In this document: positions 34,949 to 43,122 of the stretch, in pieces | Layout of the letters: every line of letters begins with the position of its first letter | Numbering within the stretch: position 1 is the first letter of the stretch | Assembly (NCBI RefSeq): GCF_002259585.1 | Contig: NZ_MWWS01000008.1 | Coordinates: 1 to 64,000, forward strand | DNA from: Bombiscardovia coagulans | GTDB taxonomy: Bacteria; Actinomycetota; Actinomycetes; Actinomycetales; Bifidobacteriaceae | Length of the DNA: 64,000 nt | Direction: 5' to 3' | Position numbers and translations under genes: made by a program | The notes under the pieces: generated by a model | The model's database searches: none | The model's input: only the letters and a program-made list of their open reading frames with translations | Told to the model about the DNA's origin: nothing

Positions 34949-35744
34949 TAGAATCACCTCCTTTCTTAGTTAAAGATTTACGCGCAAGAAAAAGAAGCTT
35001 CGTAACCTTATCATTTCTATACTCACGATAAAGATTGCCCTCTTGATCCATACCAGTTACAGACACAAGGTCAAAACCACTTTCAACAAGACACTGGGTA
35101 ATAAGTTCGGACGAGTAATAGTACTCGGATTGTGTTGTTTCGTGTACTATAGTTGCATTACCGCGTTTATCAATGACACTGATTTTGACAGTCGCAGGCA
35201 AATGTACATCGGGTGAATAGCGAGACAAAGGTTTAATAACAACCAAAGAATCACCTCGACTTGTCAGAGAAACTTCTCCCATGTCATGTTCAAAAATCGA
35301 AACAGTATTTAGATCAAATTGGAAAAGTCCATTCGGTTTAAGACCTAGAAAAACATTCGAAAATGCTGATCGTATATCTTCAACTGAGGAAAATGTATTA
35401 ATAACATCGTCGATCGCAACAGCATAATCAGCCTTCTCAGTTAAGCTACTACGACGAATGTCGGCTAGCCTATACTGTATAGAAGGCGGACCTTGCAACA
35501 CTGCCTTATCAAGCATCCCTTGACTCAGGTCTGTACCAATGACTTTCCATCCCGCATCAGCTAGACATCTAGCCATAAGTCCAGTACCCGTTCCGATATC
35601 CCACGCCAATCCATGCATCTTCGCATTCGTCCTATGAGCAGATGCTAGTTGATCGAGAATCTTAAACCACGCCTTGTAGTCATCATTTGCTTTGAAGATC
35701 TCATAGACCTCCGAAAAGGAGTCATAATCTCGAGCAATCGACAT
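34914..35744 (-). CDS. Class I SAM-dependent methyltransferase
   Basis: 276 residues with AAGGAG 7 bases before the ATG. SAM-binding motif I is AWDIGTGTG (47-55), followed by GWKVIGTDLSQGML, YRLADIRR, YAVAIDDVINTFSS and a C-terminal YYYSSELITQCLVESGF. It opens ARDYDSFSEVYEIF, as in small-molecule and RiPP methyltransferases. The last codons (KKGGDSNVEH...) double as the ribosome site and start of the 20-residue peptide gene. Methylation of the peptide, its adenylate or its C-terminus is inferred. CmoB/MccS-type carboxymethyl transfer is less likely because no CmoA-like partner is present. Confidence 0.88.
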   Translation of the reverse strand: MSIARDYDSFSEVYEIFKANDDYKAWFKILDQLASAHRTNAKMHGLAWDIGTGTGLMARCLADAGWKVIGTDLSQGMLDKAVLQGPPSIQYRLADIRRSSLTEKADYAVAIDDVINTFSSVEDIRSAFSNVFLGLKPNGLFQFDLNTVSIFEHDMGEVSLTSRGDSLVVIKPLSRYSPDVHLPATVKISVIDKRGNATIVHETTQSEYYYSSELITQCLVESGFDLVSVTGMDQEGNLYREYRNDKVTKLLFLARKSLTKKGGDSNVEHGKDKQAN

Positions 35745-36948
35745 ATTCTAACTCCTTATTAGATAAAAATAATATTTATTAAATAATAACCATAATTCGG
35801 CATTATGCCATCGGCTTAATTCCTGTAATTTTTAAAAATGCGATTAATTAAGTATTTAACATTCACAATCATTCAGTTTCCATACCAACGAAACTCTGAA
35901 TTTAAGACCAAGCATCATTATTCACATATTTGCATCTCTAAAGATGTGTATTTATGCATCTAATAACACTTTCACAGATACGAATCTATTGTGAAGTTTT
36001 TATTTTAAACTATTAAGTCACGAGTTTCAGTGGAAAATATATATTCCCTTTTTATACAGCATCGTTATATTCGATCATTCTAGCGGACTAAATAGCCAAA
36101 GCTGGCTTGCACTACCAAACGAGATATTTGAACTATTAAAGGCATTGTCCCACCGCAAGAGTTTTGTACACAAAACTTCACTGTTGAGATTGCGCTATGC
36201 AACGGGTGGCATCAGGCCAAGTGCTCAGCAAAGTATCTACTTTTTGGACGCATATATATAAGTATGAACATATACTTAATAATTGTTAAACAGATGATTA
36301 GAATACTGCGCCTTTCCCTGGAGCACTCGGTTACACCCGCACCCAAGCACAAGCGCAAACGTCGGTTTTTTTCAAAGGAACATATTATTCTTGTGTTACA
36401 GTTTTTTGAGATAGTTTGTGTTGCCCTAATCGAATTTTGTAAAGTTTACCAATGGTAAACCCGGCAAGCAGCCAATCCGTATGCGAGGAACACAAAACAG
36501 TCGCTACAGTAGCTTGCATATACACTCTCTATGGGCCACCAACAAACTATTGCTACCCTCAATACTGCACGGTTAAACCAGACTGTGGTGATACAAGGCT
36601 AGTGTTTTATGTACTAAAGGTGATTACAAATGCTGAATTAGGTTACCATTATGAACTTTTTAAAATCGTCGGAAGCATTCAAAGCAGATGTAAATCAAAT
36701 CCAAATACCCCGCAACATGGTTTTTCATCAGCAGCACCATTCCACGAGTTAAACTACAACAATCTGTACAGGCGGCAGCCTTCACCTGAGAAACTATAGC
36801 GACAGCAACCATACAAGGCCTGCATTTCAGGAAAACAAGGTTGGATGCCATCGAAAACAGACATGAAAGTTGAGACACTTCTTATGGATAGTATATATGA
36901 AGAACCGCGGCCGGTATTCCCGAACCGCGGTACATTCGCTCTTCTATG
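35745..36948. other. AT-rich gene-free region with palindromes, next to tRNA-Lys
   Basis: About 1.2 kb. It holds the methyltransferase promoter at the left; the sequence near 35762-35785 is A/T only. Three dyads are visible: GTTTTGT-AC-ACAAAAC (36161-36176), AAGTAT...ATACTT (36260-36277) and GTTTACC-AAT-GGTAAAC (36444-36460). Open frames at 36264-36458 and 36452-36799 lack ribosome sites and family resemblance. Position beside a tRNA suggests an island edge, but no second tRNA end copy was found. Confidence 0.5.
36904..36931 (-). terminator. Probable terminator of tRNA-Lys
   Basis: ACCGCGG (36904-36910) pairs with CCGCGGT (36925-36931), loop of 14 bases, followed on the minus strand by TCTTCATAT. 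It lies 18 bases after the tRNA 3-prime end. The T-tract is imperfect. Confidence 0.5.
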
Positions 36949-37022
36949 TGCCCCCGCGGGGGCTCGAACCCCGGACACGCTGATTAAGAGTCAGCTGCTC
37001 TAGCCAACTGAGCTACAGGGGC
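36949..37022 (-). tRNA. tRNA-Lys (anticodon CTT)
   Basis: Full cloverleaf: acceptor GCCCCTG with CGGGGGC (one G-T), D arm GCTC...GAGC, anticodon stem GCTGA/TCAGC with loop CTCTTAA (anticodon CTT), variable GTGTC, T arm CGGGG-TTCGAGC-CCCCG, discriminator A. CCA is not encoded. Confidence 0.97.
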
Positions 37023-37146
37023 GTTGGCACATTTGAGAACCAAAAGACTACTATACAACATTTCTTGCAGACTGCAAGGCGCCCCGTATTCGGCGTGCCG
37101 AGACGAGCGCCAGACGACGCTCTTACTTGATTTTCAAGCTTGGTTC

Positions 37147-38724
37147 TCAGACGATTTTAGGCATTGGCGTGGTGAGTGACGTGGTGAGATTGACCTGCAC
37201 GAGTCCTGCACCGGTGTGAACTTCCATCTTTTTCAGAGTGACCGTACGTTCATTCTCTGGTGCATTATCATTATCTGTCATGGTGGCAGGAGATTTAACT
37301 GCTACTGGGACCATGTCATTCAAATCCAGCCCCTCCCCCTGGCACAAAGACCGGGCTTGTGCTAGAGAATCCGCAAATAAGGGCCCTTCTAGGACACGCT
37401 CTGCCGGTACCCCGTAAGCGCTGCGAGCAATCCACCGCATCTGGTCAACAATATCTATACCTTGGTGACTTTGCAGATCCTGTACTACTTGAGCTTGGGC
37501 GGTCTGTGCACCAGACTCTGCATCCAGTGAGCCAGCAGGAACACCATCAGCAGTGACTCCCAGTGCAGTAATGAGGTCATTGAGCTGATCGCTCACCACT
37601 TGACCGCCATCACGGAAGAGATTACCAATAATCGGTCTTCTGAATCCTAGCTGCTGAGCCGTTTCGCGCAAATCGGGAATCTCACCGTCTTCACCCTCCC
37701 ATAAGTTCACCAGAGGGAAGGTCGCTATGCCCAGTCCTTCGAGGCGGTTGATATGGAAGGGGTAACGCCAACGTAGCGCTGGATCATCACGCCAGGTTGT
37801 AGCCCTGGTAACAACAACAGCAGCGGTAGGCCAAGCAGCACCGAATTCACGAGCCGCGATGTCGAGCCATTTTTGCGCACCAGCATCGGCACCGTATCCA
37901 GCCTCAACTACAACCACATCATGGAGAGCGCACGCCATTTCTACGCTCACTAGGCTTGGAATTCCCAGGGAAACATTGGCAAATGGCCCACAGTGCACAT
38001 AGACTGGAGAGCCTGCTTGCGTAGTCATATATGCAGGCTGTACCGCACCACCTAACATATTAGTAATACGCCACAAGTCAACGAATGAGCCAAAAGTGAC
38101 TGGTTTACCATCCTTAGTACCAGCAGTCATGGCAGCTACTCGTTGAGCAATCTCATCCATAGAGCGGGACAATACAACGATCTGCATAAGTTCGCAGGTA
38201 GGGGTGAGGACTACTCGTTCAGAACGATTACTTTTACCTCGATCTACTGCAATCTGTCGCAGGGAACGAGACGGTACTTCACTCACGCGCGGCAGCAGAA
38301 TAGTGTCAAGAAGTCCCTCGTCAGCAGCTTTTTCCGCAAAGGATACTAGCAGGTTCTGTGCATTCTCAATGGCTGCCATCTCTCCGCACAAACCCCAGTC
38401 CACCAATTCCGGGTGAGCCAGTGAAGCCTTACCGCCACCAGAAGCTCCGCCTTTGGATCCGGCTGCCGTTATGCCCATACTGGGTTGGCGTAGGACCGCA
38501 GCTGCATCAACACCGCGAGCACGCAAAGCGTCAATGAGGGCAATCGTGGTTGTCGTTTTACCCTCACCTCGGGAGGCCTTCAACGGTGTGTCAGCGGTAA
38601 CGAGCACCACCTTGCCCTGTTTGCGTCCTTCTTCTGGATGAGTCTTGAGATAGTCTAAGTACCCAAAAGCATCAATCTTGCTTACCAGACCATAGGGTTT
38701 CATGAAGTCTTCAAAAGTAGTCAT
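37147..38724 (-). CDS. fhs: Formate-tetrahydrofolate ligase
   Basis: 525 residues from the ATG at 38724 (GGGAG upstream; an ORF 11 codons longer is less likely). The monofunctional enzyme joins formate to tetrahydrofolate using ATP, giving 10-formyl-THF for purine and formyl-Met synthesis. P-loop TPLKASRGEGKTTTTIAL near residue 46, RQPSMGITAAGSKGGASGGGKA, the family signature with GPFANVSLGIPS, and a late GVPAERV. It is somewhat shorter than the usual 555 residues and its C-terminus is divergent (VHTGAGLVQVNLTTSLTTPMPKIV). Bifidobacteria depend on this enzyme with pyruvate-formate lyase as formate source. Confidence 0.95.
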   Translation of the reverse strand: MTTFEDFMKPYGLVSKIDAFGYLDYLKTHPEEGRKQGKVVLVTADTPLKASRGEGKTTTTIALIDALRARGVDAAAVLRQPSMGITAAGSKGGASGGGKASLAHPELVDWGLCGEMAAIENAQNLLVSFAEKAADEGLLDTILLPRVSEVPSRSLRQIAVDRGKSNRSERVVLTPTCELMQIVVLSRSMDEIAQRVAAMTAGTKDGKPVTFGSFVDLWRITNMLGGAVQPAYMTTQAGSPVYVHCGPFANVSLGIPSLVSVEMACALHDVVVVEAGYGADAGAQKWLDIAAREFGAAWPTAAVVVTRATTWRDDPALRWRYPFHINRLEGLGIATFPLVNLWEGEDGEIPDLRETAQQLGFRRPIIGNLFRDGGQVVSDQLNDLITALGVTADGVPAGSLDAESGAQTAQAQVVQDLQSHQGIDIVDQMRWIARSAYGVPAERVLEGPLFADSLAQARSLCQGEGLDLNDMVPVAVKSPATMTDNDNAPENERTVTLKKMEVHTGAGLVQVNLTTSLTTPMPKIV

Positions 38725-38834
38725 ATAGTCTCCCATCTGTGCACTAAGCAATTCCAAGTGCTAACCCTCCATTGACAGTGGCAAGCAACCGTCTACCAGG
38801 AATACACCAAAGCTGGCAGACGGTTTGCGAAAAC

Positions 38835-40361
38835 TCAGTTATCAGACATGTGATAGCCGTTACGCATCTTCAGGCTCACGGCGTATATCACATCTGCCAA
38901 CAGGTCGTCAGTTTCACGACGGAGTTGCTGGGCCATACTTTCGTTGGCTGCTTCTAGAACCTTGCGAATCTGAACATTATCTGTCCCCTGATCCTCACCC
39001 TCCAGACGAGCGACTTGTTCATCTGTGGCAGCAATCATGCGGTGACCCAAGCCGCCAACTTTTTCCTGGTAACGGGCGTTGGCATTGGCAGTGTCAGCGA
39101 ATGCAGAATCGGAGAGGGCACCAATGATGCGGTCAGCCCAATAAATACTGTCCGTAGTGACGTGGTTATTTGCACAGGACACATATTCCGGTGTCGTGTC
39201 TACGTTTGCATAGAAGGGCGTAAGGGCATTGAAGGGGTTGGAGCCAAAAGCCATCCACTGGATAGCCCGACAGCCCTCGCTACGGTACGGACGTAGCTGG
39301 ATAACTGCCAGCTGATCATTGCGGTTAATGCCGATTGGTCGATAGATACCGCGAGTATGCTCATTGCCTATTACCGAATATGGGTCATAAACTGTTCCCT
39401 GGTAATGAGAGCTTAAAATGTACTTAACATCTTCAATGGTGACCTTACGCTCAGGTTGACGGCACCAAGGGATATCGTCGCTCATCGGATTATGGTCAGC
39501 ATCTGGGCCGTCCCAAGTCTCATCGTAAGGGTTCAAGAAGCGCTGCATATACCATGCACGAGGGGTGTTATATACGTGGTCAGAGTCAGAGTGTGAACCA
39601 AAAGCATAGCGGGGGTTAAACAACGAACTGGGCTCGACTGACAGGTCGAAGTGGTTGTCTTCTATAAACTCCCTCAGGTCAGCAGAGCACATATAGTTTT
39701 CTTGCTCACCAAAGGCATCGTCAAGGTCGAACTCATCAATACCCAGCTGGTTAGGCATGGTCACATAGCAGTCGTCAGGTACTCGGCGAGCGATCCAATG
39801 GTGACCACCAATGGTTTCAAGCCACCAGATTTCATTAACATCACTAAAGGCAATACCATTCATCTCGTAGGTTCCGTATTGCTCTAGGAGAGAACCCAAG
39901 CGCTGCACGCCTTCACGGGCTGAATGAATGTATGGCAAGACAATAGTAACGATGTCTTCCTCACCAATGCCGCCAGGTATTTCTGCCACATAGTCGGCAC
40001 TTCCTGGTTGCCCTTGAGCTGGAATGAACTCCACTAGCGGGTCAGCACCTAAAACACGTTCGTTGGTGGTAATAGTTTCAGTGGCACTCATCGCAACATT
40101 GGCTGCGTTTACACCATTTTGCCCCCAAATACCTTCATCATCAACAGCATTGGGGACTGCTGTGTAGCGCATTGGGTTGTCTGGCAACTCTATCTGAACA
40201 TGACTCAAAACGCTTTTGTAGTGGCGTGGCTGCTCCTGAGGCTGCACAACAATCAGTTTTTTAGGACGGAATTGGCCATTCGCCGAATCTTCGTTACGGG
40301 CGATAATGGTAGAGCCATCGTAACTGGCCTGCTTACCCACCAACAATGTTGTACAAGGCAT
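38835..40361 (-). CDS. pepD: C69-family dipeptidase
   Basis: 508 residues. The mature N-terminus starts MPCTTLLVGKQASYDGSTIIARNEDS; Cys3 would be the N-terminal nucleophile after removal of the first residues (Ntn-hydrolase fold). Also visible are GQNGVNAANVAMSATETI, GGIGEEDI, NEIWWLETIGGHHWIARRVPDD and AFGSHSDSDHVYNTPRAW, all typical of lactic-acid-bacterial and bifidobacterial PepD. It hydrolyses a wide range of dipeptides in the cytoplasm. No signal peptide. GGAAGG is present upstream. Monocistronic, with fhs following 110 bases on. Confidence 0.95.
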   Translation of the reverse strand: MPCTTLLVGKQASYDGSTIIARNEDSANGQFRPKKLIVVQPQEQPRHYKSVLSHVQIELPDNPMRYTAVPNAVDDEGIWGQNGVNAANVAMSATETITTNERVLGADPLVEFIPAQGQPGSADYVAEIPGGIGEEDIVTIVLPYIHSAREGVQRLGSLLEQYGTYEMNGIAFSDVNEIWWLETIGGHHWIARRVPDDCYVTMPNQLGIDEFDLDDAFGEQENYMCSADLREFIEDNHFDLSVEPSSLFNPRYAFGSHSDSDHVYNTPRAWYMQRFLNPYDETWDGPDADHNPMSDDIPWCRQPERKVTIEDVKYILSSHYQGTVYDPYSVIGNEHTRGIYRPIGINRNDQLAVIQLRPYRSEGCRAIQWMAFGSNPFNALTPFYANVDTTPEYVSCANNHVTTDSIYWADRIIGALSDSAFADTANANARYQEKVGGLGHRMIAATDEQVARLEGEDQGTDNVQIRKVLEAANESMAQQLRRETDDLLADVIYAVSLKMRNGYHMSDN

Positions 40362-40533
40362 AGGAGAAGCCTTCCTTTCACACTCAAACGGCCTTAACTT
40401 GCTGCCAGTATCAACTACTTTTCACACCCAGCGAGTAATCACATACCAACGTGCTCACTACTCTACCGCTTCAAAGTAACAGAATAAAGACAATGACTGC
40501 TAGCGGTTCTCAGTAGGCCGCAAACTACCGGAA

Positions 40534-40575
40534 ACAAAAAAACTCGAGCCTGCTGACTTGCAGCAGACCCGAGTT
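40534..40575 (-). terminator. Rho-independent terminator of the second PTS operon
   Basis: AACTCG (40541-40546) with CGAGTT (40570-40575), and inner TGCTG/CAGCA pairs; the minus strand continues with seven T. It lies about 70 bases after the EIIC stop. Confidence 0.88.
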
Positions 40576-40647
40576 AATTCAAAGGACAGGTAGGAGGCCC
40601 ACCGGAGCAGACCTTCAACCCGAGGTAGTACTATCTAAAGCAGCACC

Positions 40648-42201
40648 TTAGGCGGTAGCCGCCTCAGTTTTGGAGGCTTTAGCGGCAGCGCGAGCAGCCT
40701 TAGCAGCAGCCTTAGCAGCTTCCTGCTCCTTCTGCTCCTTGGCCTTAATCTCCTCAATGAATTCAGCATGCTTAGCAGCAGGCAGCCAACCAGTGTTAAC
40801 GACCTTGACCTGCCACACCCAAGCAGCAACGAAGAGTACAACAGCCACCAAAAGCAGCATGACAGCACCGGTAGGCAGACCCATCTGAGCCAGCTTGCCA
40901 ACAACAGTGCCATACCAAGCGAAGTCAGCATCACCGAAGGTAGCGTTGGACAGACCGAAGGATCCGAGAACTGTCATCAAAATGGCTGGCAGAATGGTGA
41001 TGAGCATACCATTAATGAAGCCGCCAACGATAGCACCGATACGTCCACCAGTTGCGTTACCGAAGACACCAGCACCGCCACCGTCGAAGAAGTGAGGAAC
41101 CATACCTGGCAGGATGAGAGCCAGACCCCAAACAGGTCCCAGCCATACAGCGATAATCACTAGGGCAACAAGACCACCGGCGAAGGAAGCCAAGAAGCCG
41201 ATCAAAGAAGCGTTGGCACCATATGGGAAGACGATCGGAACGTCTAGGGCTGGACGAGCACCAGGAACAACCTTGTTAGCAATACCCTGGAAGGCTGGAA
41301 CGAGCTCACCCAAAATGATACGAACGCCGTAGAGGATGATGGAAACACCGATACCGAACTGTAGAGCCTGAGCAAAGGCGGCCATGAAGAAGGCACCCCA
41401 GTTTTCAGGATGTGAAGGGAAGACGGTGAAGGCCTGCTGGGCTGGAACAGCAATTGCGGTCCACACAGAGAAGACCAAGTAGAGCACTACCATCAACAGG
41501 GTGGTAGAAACCATGGAGTCACGCAAGAAGGACAGCCCTTTGGGGAAGTCAATATCTTCTGTGGAACGAGACTTCTTACCAACAACGGAACCAACAGCAC
41601 CTGAAACTACGTAACCCAAGGTGTCGAAGTGCCCGATGGAGAGCTTATCACTGCCAGTTACTCGGTTCATGAAGGGCTGCGCAAAAGCAGGCATAACCAC
41701 CATGATGACACCCATGAGGAGGGCACCGATGATAACAATAATCCACTGGCTAGCACCCTTACCAAAGCCTACCGAAAGCACAAGTGCCATCAGGGTAGAC
41801 ATGAACACCATGTGGTGACCGGTCAGGAAGACATACTTCAGTGGTGTGAAGCGAGCGAAGAGCAACATGATTAAGAAGCTCAACACGATGATGTATGCAG
41901 AGGACGCACCAAACTGGCTGGAAGCCTGAGCTACAATCACCTCGTTAGTAGGCACTACACCATGGGCTCCGGTTGCTTTGAAGACAAGCTTGCCGAAAGG
42001 ATCCAAAGCGTTAGTCACGACTGTTGCGCCTGCACCCAGAATCAGGTAGCCCATGGCTGCCTTCAGAGCGCCGGCAATTACCTGACCGGTGGAGCGCTTG
42101 AGTGCAATGAGACCGACCGCCGCTACGATACCGATAAGGTAAGCAGGGACGTTGAGGATCTCCTGGCTGATAAAGTTCAGCACAGCGAGTAAGACGTTCA
42201 T
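40648..42201 (-). CDS. PTS EIIC component, ascorbate (SgaT/UlaA) family, with Ala/Lys-rich tail
   Basis: 517 residues, paralogous to the EIIC at 6841-8244: GVVPTNEVIVAQ, LKYVFLTGHHMVFMSTL, QPFMNRVTGSDKLSIGHFDTLGY, LGELVPAFQGIANKVVPGARPALDVPIVF, HFFDGGGAGVFGNATGGRIGA. It is about 50 residues longer; the extra C-terminus (about 480-517) is a charged helical stretch of Ala, Lys and Glu with tandem AAKAA-type units. Follows EIIB by 43 bases. Because Enzyme I is in the same operon, this may be the main PTS of the organism. Confidence 0.92.
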   Translation of the reverse strand: MNVLLAVLNFISQEILNVPAYLIGIVAAVGLIALKRSTGQVIAGALKAAMGYLILGAGATVVTNALDPFGKLVFKATGAHGVVPTNEVIVAQASSQFGASSAYIIVLSFLIMLLFARFTPLKYVFLTGHHMVFMSTLMALVLSVGFGKGASQWIIVIIGALLMGVIMVVMPAFAQPFMNRVTGSDKLSIGHFDTLGYVVSGAVGSVVGKKSRSTEDIDFPKGLSFLRDSMVSTTLLMVVLYLVFSVWTAIAVPAQQAFTVFPSHPENWGAFFMAAFAQALQFGIGVSIILYGVRIILGELVPAFQGIANKVVPGARPALDVPIVFPYGANASLIGFLASFAGGLVALVIIAVWLGPVWGLALILPGMVPHFFDGGGAGVFGNATGGRIGAIVGGFINGMLITILPAILMTVLGSFGLSNATFGDADFAWYGTVVGKLAQMGLPTGAVMLLLVAVVLFVAAWVWQVKVVNTGWLPAAKHAEFIEEIKAKEQKEQEAAKAAAKAARAAAKASKTEAATA

Positions 42202-42243
42202 ACTTTCTTTCTCTTTCTTCTATTTCCTAAGAACTGAACTCGT

Positions 42244-42516
42244 TCACTCGGCGTACTTTTGCAGAATGCCCTTGACTTCGTCCAGGTCCATAAAATTGCT
42301 AACGGTTTCAACCGGTGTGGTGGTGCCTTCAAGCTCAGGAGCGAGCTCATTGGAGGTCAGCACCAAGTCATTCATGTTCGCGGTACCCTTAGCTGAACCT
42401 GCATCGGAAGTCGTAACATTGACATCCATTCCCAAGTCAGCGGCAGCCTGCTCAACGTTTACTTTGAGCAGTACTGAAGTGCCAATACCGTTTCCACATA
42501 CGCATAGAATATCCAT
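42244..42516 (-). CDS. PTS EIIB component, ascorbate type
   Basis: 90 residues from the ATG at 42516 (TTGAGG upstream; the longer frame starts with the TTG in that site). The phosphocysteine is Cys7 in LCVCGNGIGTSVLLK. A second Cys at position 5 is unusual but not disruptive. It accepts phosphate from the EIIA at 42.6 kb. Confidence 0.92.
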   Translation of the reverse strand: MDILCVCGNGIGTSVLLKVNVEQAAADLGMDVNVTTSDAGSAKGTANMNDLVLTSNELAPELEGTTTPVETVSNFMDLDEVKGILQKYAE

Positions 42517-42625
42517 GAGATACCTCAATCCTTGTTTTCATTAAAGTGTTGTATTACTGATTATTTTTGTGCAAGCAAGTTCATTGCTTCCACAGAGGGA
42601 AAGTTGATAGAACGAAGTTCGCTCA

Positions 42626-43072
42626 TCAGCCCTCGAGAATAGCCCGAATTGCTTCAGACGTCTGCGCTTCAGCTAACTTGGCTGTCTTTTCCTTGTTGGT
42701 TAGCGAGCCTGCAATGGCAGACATGACTTGTAAGTGCTCCTGCTCATCACGTCCTGCCAGCCCGATAACGAGAGAAACAGGATCATTCGCCTTGTTACCG
42801 AAGTTGACCGGAGTCTTTAGCCTCACCCAAGACAATCCTGTACCTAGTACAGCATCAGATGGGCGAGAGTGAGCCAGCGCAAGGCCTGGAGCAATAACGA
42901 TGTATGGCCCCATTTTCTCAACAGTCTCGATCATCTGATCGGTATAGGCATCAGTGGTGAAGCCTGAAGCTACCAGACGGTCACCAGCTTGTTTGATAGC
43001 ATCCTTCCAGTCCTCAACTGACACGTCGAGGGCGAATGATGAATCTGGAAGGAAAGCTTTAAAATCTGCCAT
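42626..43072 (-). CDS. PTS EIIA component, ascorbate/mannitol type
   Basis: 148 residues with AAGGAG before the ATG. The phospho-acceptor His68 is in GLALAHSRPSDAVLGTG. DEQEHLQVMSAIAGSL is the second conserved histidine region (partner His). It follows ptsI by 50 bases. Confidence 0.93.
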   Translation of the reverse strand: MADFKAFLPDSSFALDVSVEDWKDAIKQAGDRLVASGFTTDAYTDQMIETVEKMGPYIVIAPGLALAHSRPSDAVLGTGLSWVRLKTPVNFGNKANDPVSLVIGLAGRDEQEHLQVMSAIAGSLTNKEKTAKLAEAQTSEAIRAILEG

Positions 43073-43122
43073 TGCAGCTCCTTAATGCTCTAAGGTCATA
43101 GTTTGGTTCTTTGGGTTAACCC

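Noticed and set aside
36264-36458. 64-codon ORF with a hydrophobic end
   Set aside because: No ribosome site at the ATG, AT-rich gene-free surroundings; could not be told from chance.
36452-36799. 115-codon plus-strand ORF next to tRNA-Lys
   Set aside because: Starts inside a palindrome with no ribosome site; composition and sequence show no family resemblance.
24784-36948. Transposase, integrase or direct repeats marking a mobile element
   Set aside because: No such gene and no copy of the tRNA-Lys 3-prime end was found; the island idea rests only on composition, decay and position.
38825-39127. Plus-strand frames opposite pepD and other housekeeping genes
   Set aside because: They are antisense shadows of genes with clear family motifs.
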